A DNA stretch of 64,000 nt from Candidatus Gastranaerophilales bacterium (GTDB taxonomy: Bacteria > Cyanobacteriota > Vampirovibrionia > Gastranaerophilales > Gastranaerophilaceae), in contig CAJUKY010000003.1 of the NCBI GenBank assembly GCA_910587055.1, positions 69,202-133,201 on the forward strand, read 5' to 3'. Every line of letters begins with the position of its first letter. The first letter of the stretch is position 1. The notes under the pieces are model-generated. The model was given only the letters and a program-made list of their open reading frames with translations. It was not told where the DNA came from and ran no database searches. Both the position numbers and the translations under genes were made by a program. Shown in pieces: positions 1 through 9,685 of this stretch.

Positions 1-1
1 T

Positions 2-946
2 GCGCTAATGTGCATACCCGGAGCTTTGAGCGGCGGATGTATGTTTCAGGCAAATCAGGCAACACAGCAGATGGTGAATATAACCGGAGGGGAAAACAGC
101 ATATTTTTCGCTCACAGCTGGTTATTCGGGCTTATTATTGCAATTCTTGTAGGGCTTGTAATTGTGGGCGGGATTAAAAGTATCGCAAATGTAACTTCAA
201 AAATTGTTCCGTTTATGTGCGGGCTTTATATAGTAATAAGCCTTGTTATAATTTTTGCAAATATTACCCATATACCTCAGGCACTCTGCACGATTATTGA
301 AGAAGCATTTTTCCCGAAAGCAGTTACGGGCGGTATAGTGGGGTGTATTATAATGGGAATGAGACGCTCAATTCAATCAAATGAAGCAGGTTCAGGTTCC
401 GCACCCATCGCATATGCTGCCGTTAAAACAAAGGAGCCTGTTTCTCAAGGTTTTGTTTCTTTGATGGAGCCGTTTTTTGATACGGTTATAGTGTGCTCTA
501 TGACTGCATTTGTGATAATCATAACCGGCAAATATTTAGATTATAATGAAGGAATATCGGGCGTTGAATTAACTTCTGCCGCTTTTGCAAGCGCCATAAG
601 CTTTTTCCCTTATATTCTGGCATTTATTATTATCCTTTTTGCAATCTCAACCATTATTTCTTGGTCTTATTACGGTCAGAAAGCATGGGGGTATATCTTT
701 GGCGAAGGTTTTAAAAGAACAAAAATTTACCAGATTTTATTCTGCCTGTTTATTATAATAGGCTCATCAATGAATATTCAAAGCGTTATAGATTTCACGG
801 ATGCAACCTTGCTTGCAATGGCTGTGCCAAACCTTATTGCGGTTTTCATTTTGATTAAAGAAATAAAAAGCGATTTAATCGAATATTGCAAAAAGCATAA
901 TTTAATCTGCGCTATGAATAAAGTATGGTTTGAAGATGAAAAATAA
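2..946 (+). CDS. Sodium:alanine symporter (AGCS family), 5'-truncated by window edge
   Basis: C-terminal part of an alanine/glycine:cation symporter, an inner-membrane carrier that takes up alanine or glycine with Na+. The frame is open to the window edge, so the true start lies upstream; the ATG at 8 is probably internal. The signature NEAGSGSAPIAYAAVKTKEP (around residues 125-145 of the visible part) matches the AGCS motif NEAGxGSAPIAHAA. Six or more hydrophobic segments follow, and a short polar tail ends in FEDEK. The family is usually 440-490 aa, so about one third is missing. The 3' end overlaps the next gene by 11 nt, suggesting co-transcription. Confidence 0.9.
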   Translation, partial: ALMCIPGALSGGCMFQANQATQQMVNITGGENSIFFAHSWLFGLIIAILVGLVIVGGIKSIANVTSKIVPFMCGLYIVISLVIIFANITHIPQALCTIIEEAFFPKAVTGGIVGCIIMGMRRSIQSNEAGSGSAPIAYAAVKTKEPVSQGFVSLMEPFFDTVIVCSMTAFVIIITGKYLDYNEGISGVELTSAAFASAISFFPYILAFIIILFAISTIISWSYYGQKAWGYIFGEGFKRTKIYQILFCLFIIIGSSMNIQSVIDFTDATLLAMAVPNLIAVFILIKEIKSDLIEYCKKHNLICAMNKVWFEDEK

Positions 947-2096
947 CCTTTATGCACCATATATTACGGCTCTTGAAGAATTAAAGAAAAATTCTTCATA
1001 CAGATATATTAAAGATATTAAACATGATAAAAAGTATATAATTTTAGATGATAAAAGGCTTTTAAACTTTTCAAGCAATGATTATCTCGGTATTTCAAAT
1101 GATTTTGATTTGAGGAATGAATTTTTAAAAGAATACATTGAAGGCGGAGAAAAAATTTCAAACCCTTCCGCAAGACTGCTCTGCGGCACAAGCCCCGTTT
1201 ATTTAAAGATGGAAAATTTTCTGGCGGAACTTTTTAATAAAGAACGCGCTTTAATCTTCAACAGCGGCTACCATGGAAATGTCGGGTTATATTCTTCGCT
1301 TGTAAATTCAGATGATGTCGTCTTTGTTGACAGATTAAATCATGCAAGTATCATAGACGGTATAAGGCTTTCCGGCGCAAAAATTATACCCTATAAACAC
1401 CTTGATTACGATGATTTAAGACAAAAACTCCTGCGTTACAGAAAAAACCATAAAAAAGCTATAATATCCTCAGAAAGCCTGTTCAGCATGGACGGCGATA
1501 TAACGGATATCAACAAACTTGCAGATTTAAAAGAAGAATTTAATACGCTTTTAATAATTGATGAAGCGCACAGTTTCGGGGTTTACGGAGGCGGGACAGG
1601 AATTTGCAAAGAGCAAAATGCCCTGAACCGTGTTGATTTAATACTTGCGACGTTTGGAAAAGCCGCAGGCTCATACGGCGCTTTTACTGTCGGGAGCGAA
1701 GTCTTAATTAATTATCTTGTAAATTTTGCACGCAGTTTTATTTTTTCAACCACACTGCCTGAAATCAGCGTTGCATTTTCTTACTATGCCCTAAAAAAGC
1801 GGATTTTAGCCGATAATTCTCTTCAAAAAAAACTTTTTAATTTAAACACGCACTTTAGAAAAAGTTTAAAAAGCTTTAGAATTATGGGAGAAAGCTACAT
1901 CGCACCCGTTCTTGTCGGCGAAAACTCCCGCACCGTAGAGTTTTCAAAGAATTTAATTGAAAACTGTTTTTATATTCTGCCGATAAGGTACCCGACGGTG
2001 GCTAAAAACACCGCCCGTCTTAGAATTTCCCTGAATTCTTCGCTTGAAATCAGTGATATAGACAAACTTACAGAATGTTTGAATTCTTTAAAATAA
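936..2096 (+). CDS. bioF: 8-amino-7-oxononanoate synthase / KBL-type PLP acyl-CoA transferase
   Basis: PLP-dependent alpha-oxoamine synthase that condenses an acyl-CoA with an amino acid. BioF (pimeloyl-CoA or -ACP plus alanine, biotin pathway) is the likeliest member. Visible family motifs: SNDYLGIS near the N terminus, the cofactor-stacking region NSGYHGN, IDEAHSFGVYG, and the lysine motif ATFGKAAGSYGAF that forms the Schiff base. Length (386 aa) fits BioF. I chose ATG 936; a TTG at 930 would add two residues. Neither has a clear ribosome-binding site, and the start lies inside the upstream gene, which suggests translational coupling. No other bio gene is visible, so glycine C-acetyltransferase (Kbl) or another family member cannot be excluded. 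Confidence 0.75.
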   Translation: MKNNLYAPYITALEELKKNSSYRYIKDIKHDKKYIILDDKRLLNFSSNDYLGISNDFDLRNEFLKEYIEGGEKISNPSARLLCGTSPVYLKMENFLAELFNKERALIFNSGYHGNVGLYSSLVNSDDVVFVDRLNHASIIDGIRLSGAKIIPYKHLDYDDLRQKLLRYRKNHKKAIISSESLFSMDGDITDINKLADLKEEFNTLLIIDEAHSFGVYGGGTGICKEQNALNRVDLILATFGKAAGSYGAFTVGSEVLINYLVNFARSFIFSTTLPEISVAFSYYALKKRILADNSLQKKLFNLNTHFRKSLKSFRIMGESYIAPVLVGENSRTVEFSKNLIENCFYILPIRYPTVAKNTARLRISLNSSLEISDIDKLTECLNSLK

Positions 2097-2101
2097 AATT
2101 T

Positions 2102-5100
2102 TTATTTTTCAAACCCGCTAAAAATCAAATACAGTGCAGGCGCAGCAAGAAGAGCAATAAAAACGGAGGCCAAAAGCCCGAAAATTATTGCTATTGCAAG
2201 GGATGAGAACATGGGGTCATTACCAAGCCACAAAGGAAGCATTCCGCCGATTGTTGTCACCGCAGTTAAAAATACGGGCGTAACCCTTGATATAGCCGTG
2301 TTTTTAACCATAGTTTTAATTTCTAAAAAGGATGGCTTTAGCGCGGGAGCAGAATTCAAACTTTCTTCATAAGGGTCTTCCCGTCTGTCATTCAGCGATT
2401 CAAGGAAAATAACACAATTGTTTACGGCAATTCCCACAAGACAGATATAGCCTAAAAATGTCATAAATCCAAAATAAGAACCTGTTATAAAAAGCCCGAA
2501 ATTAGCGCCGGATAAGGCTAAAAGCGCACATATAATCGTAATTAAAGGTTTTTTAATCTGCCTAAAAAGAATAATTAAAATAAGAATAATAACGGAAAAG
2601 GCAGTCGGGATTTCCCTCATAATTGAGTTATTGCCTTTTTTAGAGTTTTCATAGGTGCCGCCAAGCTCAAAACCATAGCCCAGCTGCCAGTTTTCTTTTT
2701 CCAAATCAGGCTTAATCTTTTCTATCACAGCATTTGCGGTGGTTGATTCATCTATCCACCCCTGCAGAGTTACGGTGAGTCTGTTATCCCGTCTGAAAAT
2801 TTTAGGATATTCAAAGCCGGGCACTGTTTTTGCCACCGATGACAGCGGAATGCTTTTGCCATTTGAAGCTAAAATTTGAATATTCTCAATGTCTTTACCG
2901 TTCCTGAAATCCTCTGAAAGCCTGTAAATTATAGGGATAGAGGTTGTTCCTTCCATATAGCTTGAAATTATATTTCCCTGATAACCCGCACGGATAGCGG
3001 ATAACACATCATAAGACGTTAAATTAAGCCTTGCTGCAGCTGAATTATCAATTTCAATTTTTATCCTTGGAGTCTTACTCCCCCAGTCATTTTTAACCAG
3101 ATAAACCCCTTCAATGTTTTTTAATTTTTCTTGAAATTTATATACATATTTGAAAATTTGAATTTTATCAAGCCCGAAAATTCTAATCTCTACAGGGGCA
3201 TCATAAGGCGGTCCCAGAGGCACTTTGCGCACAACGGAATTTACATCGGCAAAATTATCGTCTATAAATTTTTTAACCTCTTTTATACTGTTATCAACGC
3301 TTTTATAGGAATCTGTATTCACAAGAATCATGCCGAAATTCTCTCTATCTGCCACAGGGCTTGAAGATAAGACATATCTGGGGGCTGATGTTCCTATATA
3401 GCTTGAGAAATTTCCCGTTTCAGGTCTTTTTTTAATAAAATTTTCAATTTTAACAATGTAATCCCTTGTCTTGTATATATTTGAGCCCTCTTGAAGATTT
3501 AATCTGATTTCATACATATTTCTGTCCGAATCTGGAAAGAAAATTTTTGGCACAAAGGCAAACAAAAACAGGCTAAAAAGTGCAAAAACAGAAGCTATTA
3601 ACATAATTTTTTTCGGATTTTCCACACTATAGTTGATTAAAGGGGTAAATAATTTTACCGCATCAATTTTGCTGCTTTTTTCATCGGAGGGTTTTATCCT
3701 GAAAACCGTTATAAAATAAGGCAAAAGGGCAGTTGAGTAAAACCAGCTTAACATAAGCGTTATAAACACAACTTTAAAAAGTGCTGAAGAGTATTCGCTC
3801 ACTGCACTTTTAGCAAGATAAACAGGCAAAAACGCGCATGAGGTAATAATGCTGGCGCACAGAAGAGGGGTTTGATATTTACGGGTGACTTCAATTACAG
3901 TATTCATAAGGCTTTTAGGGTTATTAACGCTGTTTTGCATTTCTGCTTTAATTTGCCCTAAAACCCCCTCTGCAACAACAATTGAGTTATCTACAAGAAT
4001 TCCTAAGGAAATAATCAGCGCACTTAATGAAATTTTATCAAGCCCGATTCCGCATTTTTCCATAATAAAAATTGCAGACAAAATAATACAGAAAATAATT
4101 CCTGATATTATAAGCCCTGTCTTTATTCCAAGGATTATAAGAACCATAATCCCAACGATAACAATACTTTGCGCCAGACTTGAAGTAAATTTATCCGTCA
4201 GAATTTTAACGTAATCTCCCTGCAGAGCCATAATTTCAAAATTGAGTCCTATAGGGTAATACTCTTTCAAATGGCGAATTTCGGCCTTAATCTCGTCACT
4301 CCATTTTAAAATATTCCCGCCGTCTTTCATTGATAAAATAAAAAGAATTGCATTTTTGCCGTTTGCCCTGCAAATGCTTGCAGGAGGGTCGACATAGCCT
4401 TTTTTGATATTATAAATATCGGATAATCTTATGCTTTTATTAAAAATTTCAAGCGGCATATTTTTTATATCGTTTACTCTGTCAAAACTGCTTGTACCTT
4501 CGATAAACAGGCTTTTTCCGCCCGTTTTAATATGGCCGCCGAGCCCCAGAACATTTGTTTTTTGCAGATAATCCTGTAAAATTGTATGATTAATTTTGTT
4601 ATTTATAGTGTCATTAGGGCTGTAATTAAGATATACCGCTTCTTTTTGAGCCCCCATCAGCTGTACCTTGCCTGCATTTTCAAGGGTTAAAAGTTCATCC
4701 TGAATATCATCTGCAATATCCTTCAATTCCTTGTAGGAGTAGTCATCTCCCGATATTGAAAAAATTGTACCGAAGACATCGGCAAATTCATCATTTACAA
4801 TGGGTTCTAAACCGGAAGGCAGAAGCTTTTTTGCAATTTCAACCTTTCGCCTGAGCCTGTCCCAGATGGGTTGAATTACGGTATAGGTTTCATAAATTTC
4901 CACAAAAATCATCGAAAGTCCGTCATATGACTGGGTTTTAATATGCTCTACTTCATCCATTTCAAGGATAATATCCTCAATCTGGCGGCTGACGTATCTA
5001 TCCACCTCATCTGCGGTCATATTCGGGCAAACAGTTGTGACTGTAGCAGTTCTTATTTTAAACCCCGGGTCTTCATTTCTTTTTATGTTTTTATAGGAAA

Positions 5101-5173
5101 AAATCCCCCCAATTGTAAGTATCAGGGTTAAGACAATCAGAAAAATTTTATTTTTTATAAAAAATTCACCCAT
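2102..5173 (-). CDS. RND-family efflux transporter permease
   Basis: Inner-membrane proton-driven multidrug or metal efflux pump of the AcrB/HAE1 type, 1023 aa, the usual length. One membrane helix lies at residues 10-28, followed by a large periplasmic loop, a membrane bundle at about 330-530, a second periplasmic loop, and a second bundle from about 830 to the end. The motif LGILVDNSIVVAEG corresponds to the conserved transmembrane-4 region with its proton-relay Asp. It lies 49 nt downstream of its lipoprotein adaptor gene, so the two form one operon. No TolC-like outer-membrane partner is present here. Substrate cannot be read from the sequence. Confidence 0.93.
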   Translation of the reverse strand: MGEFFIKNKIFLIVLTLILTIGGIFSYKNIKRNEDPGFKIRTATVTTVCPNMTADEVDRYVSRQIEDIILEMDEVEHIKTQSYDGLSMIFVEIYETYTVIQPIWDRLRRKVEIAKKLLPSGLEPIVNDEFADVFGTIFSISGDDYSYKELKDIADDIQDELLTLENAGKVQLMGAQKEAVYLNYSPNDTINNKINHTILQDYLQKTNVLGLGGHIKTGGKSLFIEGTSSFDRVNDIKNMPLEIFNKSIRLSDIYNIKKGYVDPPASICRANGKNAILFILSMKDGGNILKWSDEIKAEIRHLKEYYPIGLNFEIMALQGDYVKILTDKFTSSLAQSIVIVGIMVLIILGIKTGLIISGIIFCIILSAIFIMEKCGIGLDKISLSALIISLGILVDNSIVVAEGVLGQIKAEMQNSVNNPKSLMNTVIEVTRKYQTPLLCASIITSCAFLPVYLAKSAVSEYSSALFKVVFITLMLSWFYSTALLPYFITVFRIKPSDEKSSKIDAVKLFTPLINYSVENPKKIMLIASVFALFSLFLFAFVPKIFFPDSDRNMYEIRLNLQEGSNIYKTRDYIVKIENFIKKRPETGNFSSYIGTSAPRYVLSSSPVADRENFGMILVNTDSYKSVDNSIKEVKKFIDDNFADVNSVVRKVPLGPPYDAPVEIRIFGLDKIQIFKYVYKFQEKLKNIEGVYLVKNDWGSKTPRIKIEIDNSAAARLNLTSYDVLSAIRAGYQGNIISSYMEGTTSIPIIYRLSEDFRNGKDIENIQILASNGKSIPLSSVAKTVPGFEYPKIFRRDNRLTVTLQGWIDESTTANAVIEKIKPDLEKENWQLGYGFELGGTYENSKKGNNSIMREIPTAFSVIILILIILFRQIKKPLITIICALLALSGANFGLFITGSYFGFMTFLGYICLVGIAVNNCVIFLESLNDRREDPYEESLNSAPALKPSFLEIKTMVKNTAISRVTPVFLTAVTTIGGMLPLWLGNDPMFSSLAIAIIFGLLASVFIALLAAPALYLIFSGFEK

Positions 5174-5222
5174 ATTTTACCGTAAATACGCTGCACACAA
5201 AGTTTTAGGGTATATAATCTTG

Positions 5223-6308
5223 TTAAAATTGTTCCGCACCCCTGATTTTGACCTTTTGCCCGTCCATAATTTCGCTTGCCCCTTTGATTACAACCAAATC
5301 ATTCCTGTGAAGCCCGTCTACTACTATGTTTTCATCATTTATATCTATAGCTTTAATATTCTGTCTTCTGGTTTTTGCAACCCCCTTTTTGACATCCACC
5401 AGAAGCCAGACATAGCTTGAATTTTCATCTTCAAGAACAGCGGATGCTGGCAATTCTATTACTTTTTCCGTACTATCAGGCGTAAATTCCACAATAGCTC
5501 GAATTGCCATACCGTCCTTTAGCTCAGGGTATTTTTTATCAAGAATAAGAGTTACCCTGTAGGCGCCTTCATCTATGCTTGTCTTAGTAATACTCTTAAT
5601 TTTAGCGGTTTTCGGTTCAATGTCTTCATCCGATTTAAGTACAACTTCTTTACCTTTATAAAAATTATTTATATATTTTTCAGATACAAAAATTTTGGCT
5701 TCCGATTTTCTGTTATCCTGAAAAATAACCACAGGCTGCCCGGGGTCAGCGTACTGGTTTTCCTCTTTTACTTTTTTTAAAATTATTCCGTTATCAGGTG
5801 CATATAATTTCCCGTAACCTACGCGCTTTCTTGCTATTTCAAGCTGTTCTTTTGCAATCTGGATTTGATGCTCTTTTGACTGCATATCGGTTCTTGCCCT
5901 GTCCCAATCGTTATCCGAAATTCCGCCCACGGCGTGCAGTTTATCAATTCTTTCATAATAATTTTTTGCATTTTGATACTGATTTCTTGCATCCATAAGT
6001 GCAGCACGGTTTTCCACCTCTTCCAATTCCAGAATTTTATTGTCAATTTCCGCTATAACCTGACCTTTGCGCACGATATCGCCGTCAGTAAAATTTATTT
6101 TTGTGATAACACCCGAGGTTTCAAAGCTTAATTCCATATCTCCGCCCGCTTTTATATAGCCGAAGAATTCTTTTTTGTTGTCCTGAATTTTAGGTTCAAC
6201 AACTTCGTATTCAACAAACCTTAACTGTGCAATTTCGCGTTTTGCGCAGGATACAAGAAAAATTGCACAAAATAAAACCGTACCTGATATTATCAATATT
6301 TTTTTCAT
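5223..6308 (-). CDS. RND efflux periplasmic adaptor (HlyD/MFP), lipoprotein
   Basis: Membrane-fusion protein linking the RND pump to an outer-membrane channel, 361 aa. The N terminus is a lipoprotein signal ending in FLVSC, so Cys21 is probably lipidated. A biotinyl-lipoyl-like half (GDIVRKGQVIAEID), a central coiled coil at about 80-150 and the second lipoyl half (YGKLYAPDNGIILKK) follow in canonical order, then a beta-barrel. First gene of the minus-strand pump operon; the permease follows after 49 nt. Confidence 0.92.
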   Translation of the reverse strand: MKKILIISGTVLFCAIFLVSCAKREIAQLRFVEYEVVEPKIQDNKKEFFGYIKAGGDMELSFETSGVITKINFTDGDIVRKGQVIAEIDNKILELEEVENRAALMDARNQYQNAKNYYERIDKLHAVGGISDNDWDRARTDMQSKEHQIQIAKEQLEIARKRVGYGKLYAPDNGIILKKVKEENQYADPGQPVVIFQDNRKSEAKIFVSEKYINNFYKGKEVVLKSDEDIEPKTAKIKSITKTSIDEGAYRVTLILDKKYPELKDGMAIRAIVEFTPDSTEKVIELPASAVLEDENSSYVWLLVDVKKGVAKTRRQNIKAIDINDENIVVDGLHRNDLVVIKGASEIMDGQKVKIRGAEQF

Positions 6309-6395
6309 AGTACGAAAAATTTTATTTAAATTTATTTTGAAAAAATATTGCCCGCAGGAGCTAATACCATCCGTATTTAAGCAGCAAAGAGTATA

Positions 6396-7298
6396 TTATG
6401 CTCTCGGGTGGGTTTTTTCATATACCGTTTTTAATCTTTGAATTGAAACATGGGTGTAAATCTGCGTATTTGAAATGCTTGCATGCCCGAGCAATTCCTG
6501 CACTATCCTTAAATCTGCCCCGTTTTCAAGCAATTTTGTTGCAAAAGAATGGCGAAAAACGTGCGGGGTTACTTTTTTTGGCAGTTCAATATTATCTACA
6601 ACTTCTTTTAAAGCTTTTCTGATACTTTGATTTTGCAGCCTAAAACCGTGATTATTAATAAATACAGGGTTTTTTGGGCCTTTTGGCGTTTTGCAGATTA
6701 AATCCGAAACATTTTCTATATAGTTTTTAAGCGTTTCTTTTGTTTTATTCGGAATTAGCACTATACGCTCTTTTGCACCTTTTCCGTATACGGTAATTTC
6801 ATTCTGCTCTAAATTTAAATTTTCATAATTCAGCCCTGAAAGTTCGCTTATACGCATGCCTGAAGCCCACAAGAGCTCAAATATAACACGGTTTCTAAAT
6901 CCTGAAGGGGTCGCAGTTTTAACGTTTGCAAGAATTGTTTCCACCTCATTATCAGATAAAAAATTAGGCAGGCTTTTTGTTCTTTTCGGGCCTGAAACAG
7001 TATCTGTCGGGTTAAAATCTATGATTTCTTCTCTGTATAAAAATTTATAAAATGCCCTGATTGAAGCAATTTTTCTTGCAATTGTTGTTTTTGTATAATT
7101 TAATTGCCCGATAAAATAAAGATATTCGGAAAATTTCTTTGTATCAATTTCTTCAATATCAGCCTCATTCACCCAGATTAAGAAGGTTAAAACATCAGCC
7201 GAGTATGCTCTTAAGGTATGCTCCGAAAAATTCTTTTCAATTTTTAGATATTCATTAAATTTTTCAAGATATTCTTTTGATTTCAGGTTAATTCCCAA
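6396..7298 (-). CDS. xerC: Tyrosine recombinase XerC/XerD
   Basis: Site-specific tyrosine recombinase that resolves chromosome dimers at dif-like sites. It has an N-terminal SAM-like core-binding domain (residues 1-95) and a catalytic domain. All catalytic residues are visible: R149 (GMRISEL), K173 (YGKGAKER), H246 and R249 (HVFRHSFATKLL), H272 (LLGHASI) and Tyr281 (TQIYTHV). Length 300 aa is normal for chromosomal Xer proteins. The only in-frame start is TTG at 7298, supported by GGGGAA 8 nt upstream and a TATAAT further up; no longer frame is open. No phage or integron context surrounds it, so a housekeeping role is likely. XerC versus XerD cannot be decided here. Confidence 0.88.
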   Translation of the reverse strand: MGINLKSKEYLEKFNEYLKIEKNFSEHTLRAYSADVLTFLIWVNEADIEEIDTKKFSEYLYFIGQLNYTKTTIARKIASIRAFYKFLYREEIIDFNPTDTVSGPKRTKSLPNFLSDNEVETILANVKTATPSGFRNRVIFELLWASGMRISELSGLNYENLNLEQNEITVYGKGAKERIVLIPNKTKETLKNYIENVSDLICKTPKGPKNPVFINNHGFRLQNQSIRKALKEVVDNIELPKKVTPHVFRHSFATKLLENGADLRIVQELLGHASISNTQIYTHVSIQRLKTVYEKTHPRA

Positions 7299-7501
7299 GT
7301 TTTTAAATTCCCCGCATACTTTAATTTATTCTATTATAGCGCACTTATTTAAGCCTGATAAACTTATTTTCTACATTTTTTTAAAAAAATTAATATAAAT
7401 CAAGTATTCAAAATTGTAAAAAAAATATTATGATGATATTAACTAACCCCATATTTAAGGTATCATGCTAATAAGTTAAGAAAAGCGGACTAACACAAAA
7501 A

Positions 7502-8122
7502 TTGCAAAATAATTTTGAAAGTTTGAATAATCTTGAAGACCATATAAGAAAATCCTCCGTTGTACAGGAAAGAACGGGGCTTGTTGCAGTTTATATGTAT
7601 AAGCAGTTTCTGGATTTTCAAAAATCTACCCATAATACGGCTGAAACATTTATAAAAATTACCGATATTATGGAACAGGTGGCAGAATCCATGAAGCAGT
7701 CTTTCAAGGTTAGAAATATTCCGGATAATGTTTTTGTAAATGTTGATTCAACAGGCACAATCGCCACAATTAATATCCTCTGGCACACCATCACCTTTAC
7801 AAACCGCTTTAATATTGCGCCGAAAGCAATCCCCAGAGAAGGCCAGCCGCCTCTGTTCTGCGGAAGAATTTTTGCCATAAACGGTGATTACGGAGCGCTT
7901 ATGAAAGATGCGCACGATGCGGAAGCTCAGATGCGCGTACTTTTAGATAATGAGATAGCTTCGCTTTATATTCCTGCGGAAAAAAACCAAAGCGTTATTA
8001 TGACAATCCGTCATAAAGATAATCAGGAGCATTTTTTAACCCATGTGGACGCGCCGAGGGATTTTCTTTTAAAAGTTATTGAAATTATCTGTGCGGGCGG
8101 CCAGTTCCACGAACAGAAATAG
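7502..8122 (+). CDS. Uncharacterised protein, 206 aa
   Basis: I do not recognise the family. The protein is soluble, with no signal peptide or membrane segment. It has a helical N-terminal half (residues 1-75) and a mixed alpha/beta C-terminal half containing RFNIAPKAIPREGQPPLFCGRIFAINGDYG and a final helix. The first available start is TTG 7502, since an in-frame stop lies just upstream; no good ribosome-binding site is seen, so the real start could be the ATG at codon 32. Codon use matches its neighbours. It is a single gene, not obviously in an operon. Confidence 0.55.
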   Translation: MQNNFESLNNLEDHIRKSSVVQERTGLVAVYMYKQFLDFQKSTHNTAETFIKITDIMEQVAESMKQSFKVRNIPDNVFVNVDSTGTIATINILWHTITFTNRFNIAPKAIPREGQPPLFCGRIFAINGDYGALMKDAHDAEAQMRVLLDNEIASLYIPAEKNQSVIMTIRHKDNQEHFLTHVDAPRDFLLKVIEIICAGGQFHEQK

Positions 8123-8174
8123 TTTTTGCCGCCGGGCAGGCAAGCTGCGGAAAGACGTTATTGTATAAACGATG

Positions 8175-8363
8175 CTATACAAGCTTGCAGGGCATTAATT
8201 TTCTGATTAAACTTGCGCAAAGGCCTGTATTTTCTTCCTTTTTTTCAGGCTTTAAAATGCTTTGAATTTCCTTTTTTACTTCTTCACTCAAAGGGTTGTA
8301 TTCCGAATAAACAGGGCTGTATTCATAATCCCACTGGTCAAATTCTAATTCTTTGTTTTCCAT
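8175..8363 (-). CDS. Small uncharacterised acidic protein, 62 aa
   Basis: Acidic N-terminal half rich in Tyr, Glu and Asp, then KKEIQSILKPEKKEE and a C-terminal helix with two cysteines (LCASLIRKLMPCKL). The start is supported by AAGGAT about 8 nt upstream of the ATG. No homologous family is recognised. It is convergent with the 206-aa gene and divergent from tsaE. Confidence 0.5.
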   Translation of the reverse strand: MENKELEFDQWDYEYSPVYSEYNPLSEEVKKEIQSILKPEKKEENTGLCASLIRKLMPCKLV

Positions 8364-8453
8364 AGTTTAACATCCTTATCGCTTCATCCTTATATTTTTT
8401 ATATCGTTCATGCCTTTTGAAAACTTTATAAAAAAAGCGCATTTGTATATTTA

Positions 8454-8462
8454 TGTTACAAT
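8454..8462 (+). promoter_or_regulatory. Extended -10 promoter of tsaE, leaderless arrangement
   Basis: TGT followed by TACAAT (8457-8462) forms an extended -10 element. The hexamer ends 6 nt before the tsaE ATG at 8469, so transcription should start at or beside the A of the start codon. No good -35 is seen. Confidence 0.5.
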
Positions 8463-8468
8463 TGCTTT

Positions 8469-8984
8469 ATGAAAATTAAGACAAATGATATTAAAGATAC
8501 TGAAAAGCTTGCAAAAATTTTTGCAAAGAATTTACCCGAAACAGGGGCTTTTGTATCACTATTCGGGGATATAGGCGCAGGAAAAACAGCATTTGTGCGC
8601 TTTGTATTAAACAATTCAGGCGTAAGCGAAAAAATCACAAGCCCGAGTTTTGTAATCTTAAATGAATATAAAGGTGCCATAAATCCTTCAAGCGGTGCAA
8701 AAATGCCAGTGTATCATTTTGATCTTTACCGCCTTGAAAACGAAGGGCTTGAAACCATAAAGGAAGAATTGAGAGAATATTCAAAAGCAGGGGTGCTCAC
8801 ATTTGTTGAATGGGCGGATTTCGGCTCCGGCGAACTGCCTTATGACAGGCTGAATATTAAAGTATACTATGATGAAGCGGAATTTAACGATACAAGATAT
8901 TATGAATTTATCCCCGAAGGTAAAATATATGAAGATTTTGTCACAAAACTTCAAACGGAAGCAAAGAAAGAAGGGCTTTTATAA
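8469..8984 (+). CDS. tsaE: tRNA threonylcarbamoyladenosine biosynthesis ATPase TsaE
   Basis: ATPase subunit of the TsaBDE complex that makes t6A37 in ANN-decoding tRNAs. Walker A is LFGDIGAGKT (residues 31-40); HFDLYRLEN and FVEWAD are the family motifs around the switch and Walker B regions. At 171 aa it is slightly longer than typical (about 150) because of an insert with AINPSSGAKM and a C-terminal extension. The stop is immediately followed by the tsaB ATG, so the pair is one operon. Confidence 0.92.
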   Translation: MKIKTNDIKDTEKLAKIFAKNLPETGAFVSLFGDIGAGKTAFVRFVLNNSGVSEKITSPSFVILNEYKGAINPSSGAKMPVYHFDLYRLENEGLETIKEELREYSKAGVLTFVEWADFGSGELPYDRLNIKVYYDEAEFNDTRYYEFIPEGKIYEDFVTKLQTEAKKEGLL

Positions 8985-9653
8985 ATGAATATTCTTGCTT
9001 TTGACACATCTTTAAATAAAACGTATATAGTTCTTTCAAAGGGCGATTTTACGGTATCAAAAATTTATGAATCAGATGAAAATAATTATCACAGCGCTTA
9101 TTTAATTTCAGGAATAAAAAAATTACTTGAAGAAAATAATACAACCCTTCAGGAAATTGATTTCTTTGCGGTGAATAACGGCCCCGGGAGCTTTACGGGG
9201 ATAAGAGCAGGCGTTACGGTTGCAAAAACCCTTGCAAAAGAATTGAATAAAAATGTTAAGGGCTTAAATTCGCTTGATATTTTATATAAAACATATCAAA
9301 ACCTTGACCCTGATGTGATTTTAGATGCCAGGCGCGGACAATTCTACTTTAGAAGCACAGTATCCGGCTGCACCGATATATATACCTGCAGTGAAACAAG
9401 ACTTATTCCGTATTCTGAAATTTCAAGCCTGATAACAAAAAATACACTTATTTGCGACACTTCAAGCTTAAAAAGTATTAAAGAATACCTGCAGGATAGA
9501 GATATCAACATTATAAATTTTGAAGAAGACGGCGCTGATTTATCAAATGCGCTGATTACCCTTGCAAAAGAATATTCAAATGATGATAATTTAAGCCGGA
9601 ATACACTGAATGCCGCCTATATTCAGGCTCCCCCCATTCATAATAAAAAATAA
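8985..9653 (+). CDS. tsaB: tRNA t6A modification protein TsaB
   Basis: Inactive ASKHA-fold paralogue of TsaD that scaffolds t6A synthesis. The N terminus ILAFDTSLNKTYIVLS and the glycine-rich signature NNGPGSFTGIRAGVTVAKTL (about residues 62-81) are diagnostic. Length 222 aa is normal. It starts at the base after the tsaE stop. tsaD itself is not in the window. Confidence 0.92.
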   Translation: MNILAFDTSLNKTYIVLSKGDFTVSKIYESDENNYHSAYLISGIKKLLEENNTTLQEIDFFAVNNGPGSFTGIRAGVTVAKTLAKELNKNVKGLNSLDILYKTYQNLDPDVILDARRGQFYFRSTVSGCTDIYTCSETRLIPYSEISSLITKNTLICDTSSLKSIKEYLQDRDINIINFEEDGADLSNALITLAKEYSNDDNLSRNTLNAAYIQAPPIHNKK

Positions 9654-9685
9654 AAACGATAAAACATTTTAAAAAACCGCATATT

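Noticed and set aside
6396..7298. Integrase of a mobile element or integron
   Set aside because: The 300-aa length and two-domain layout match housekeeping Xer; no att-like repeats, phage genes or cassette arrays are near.
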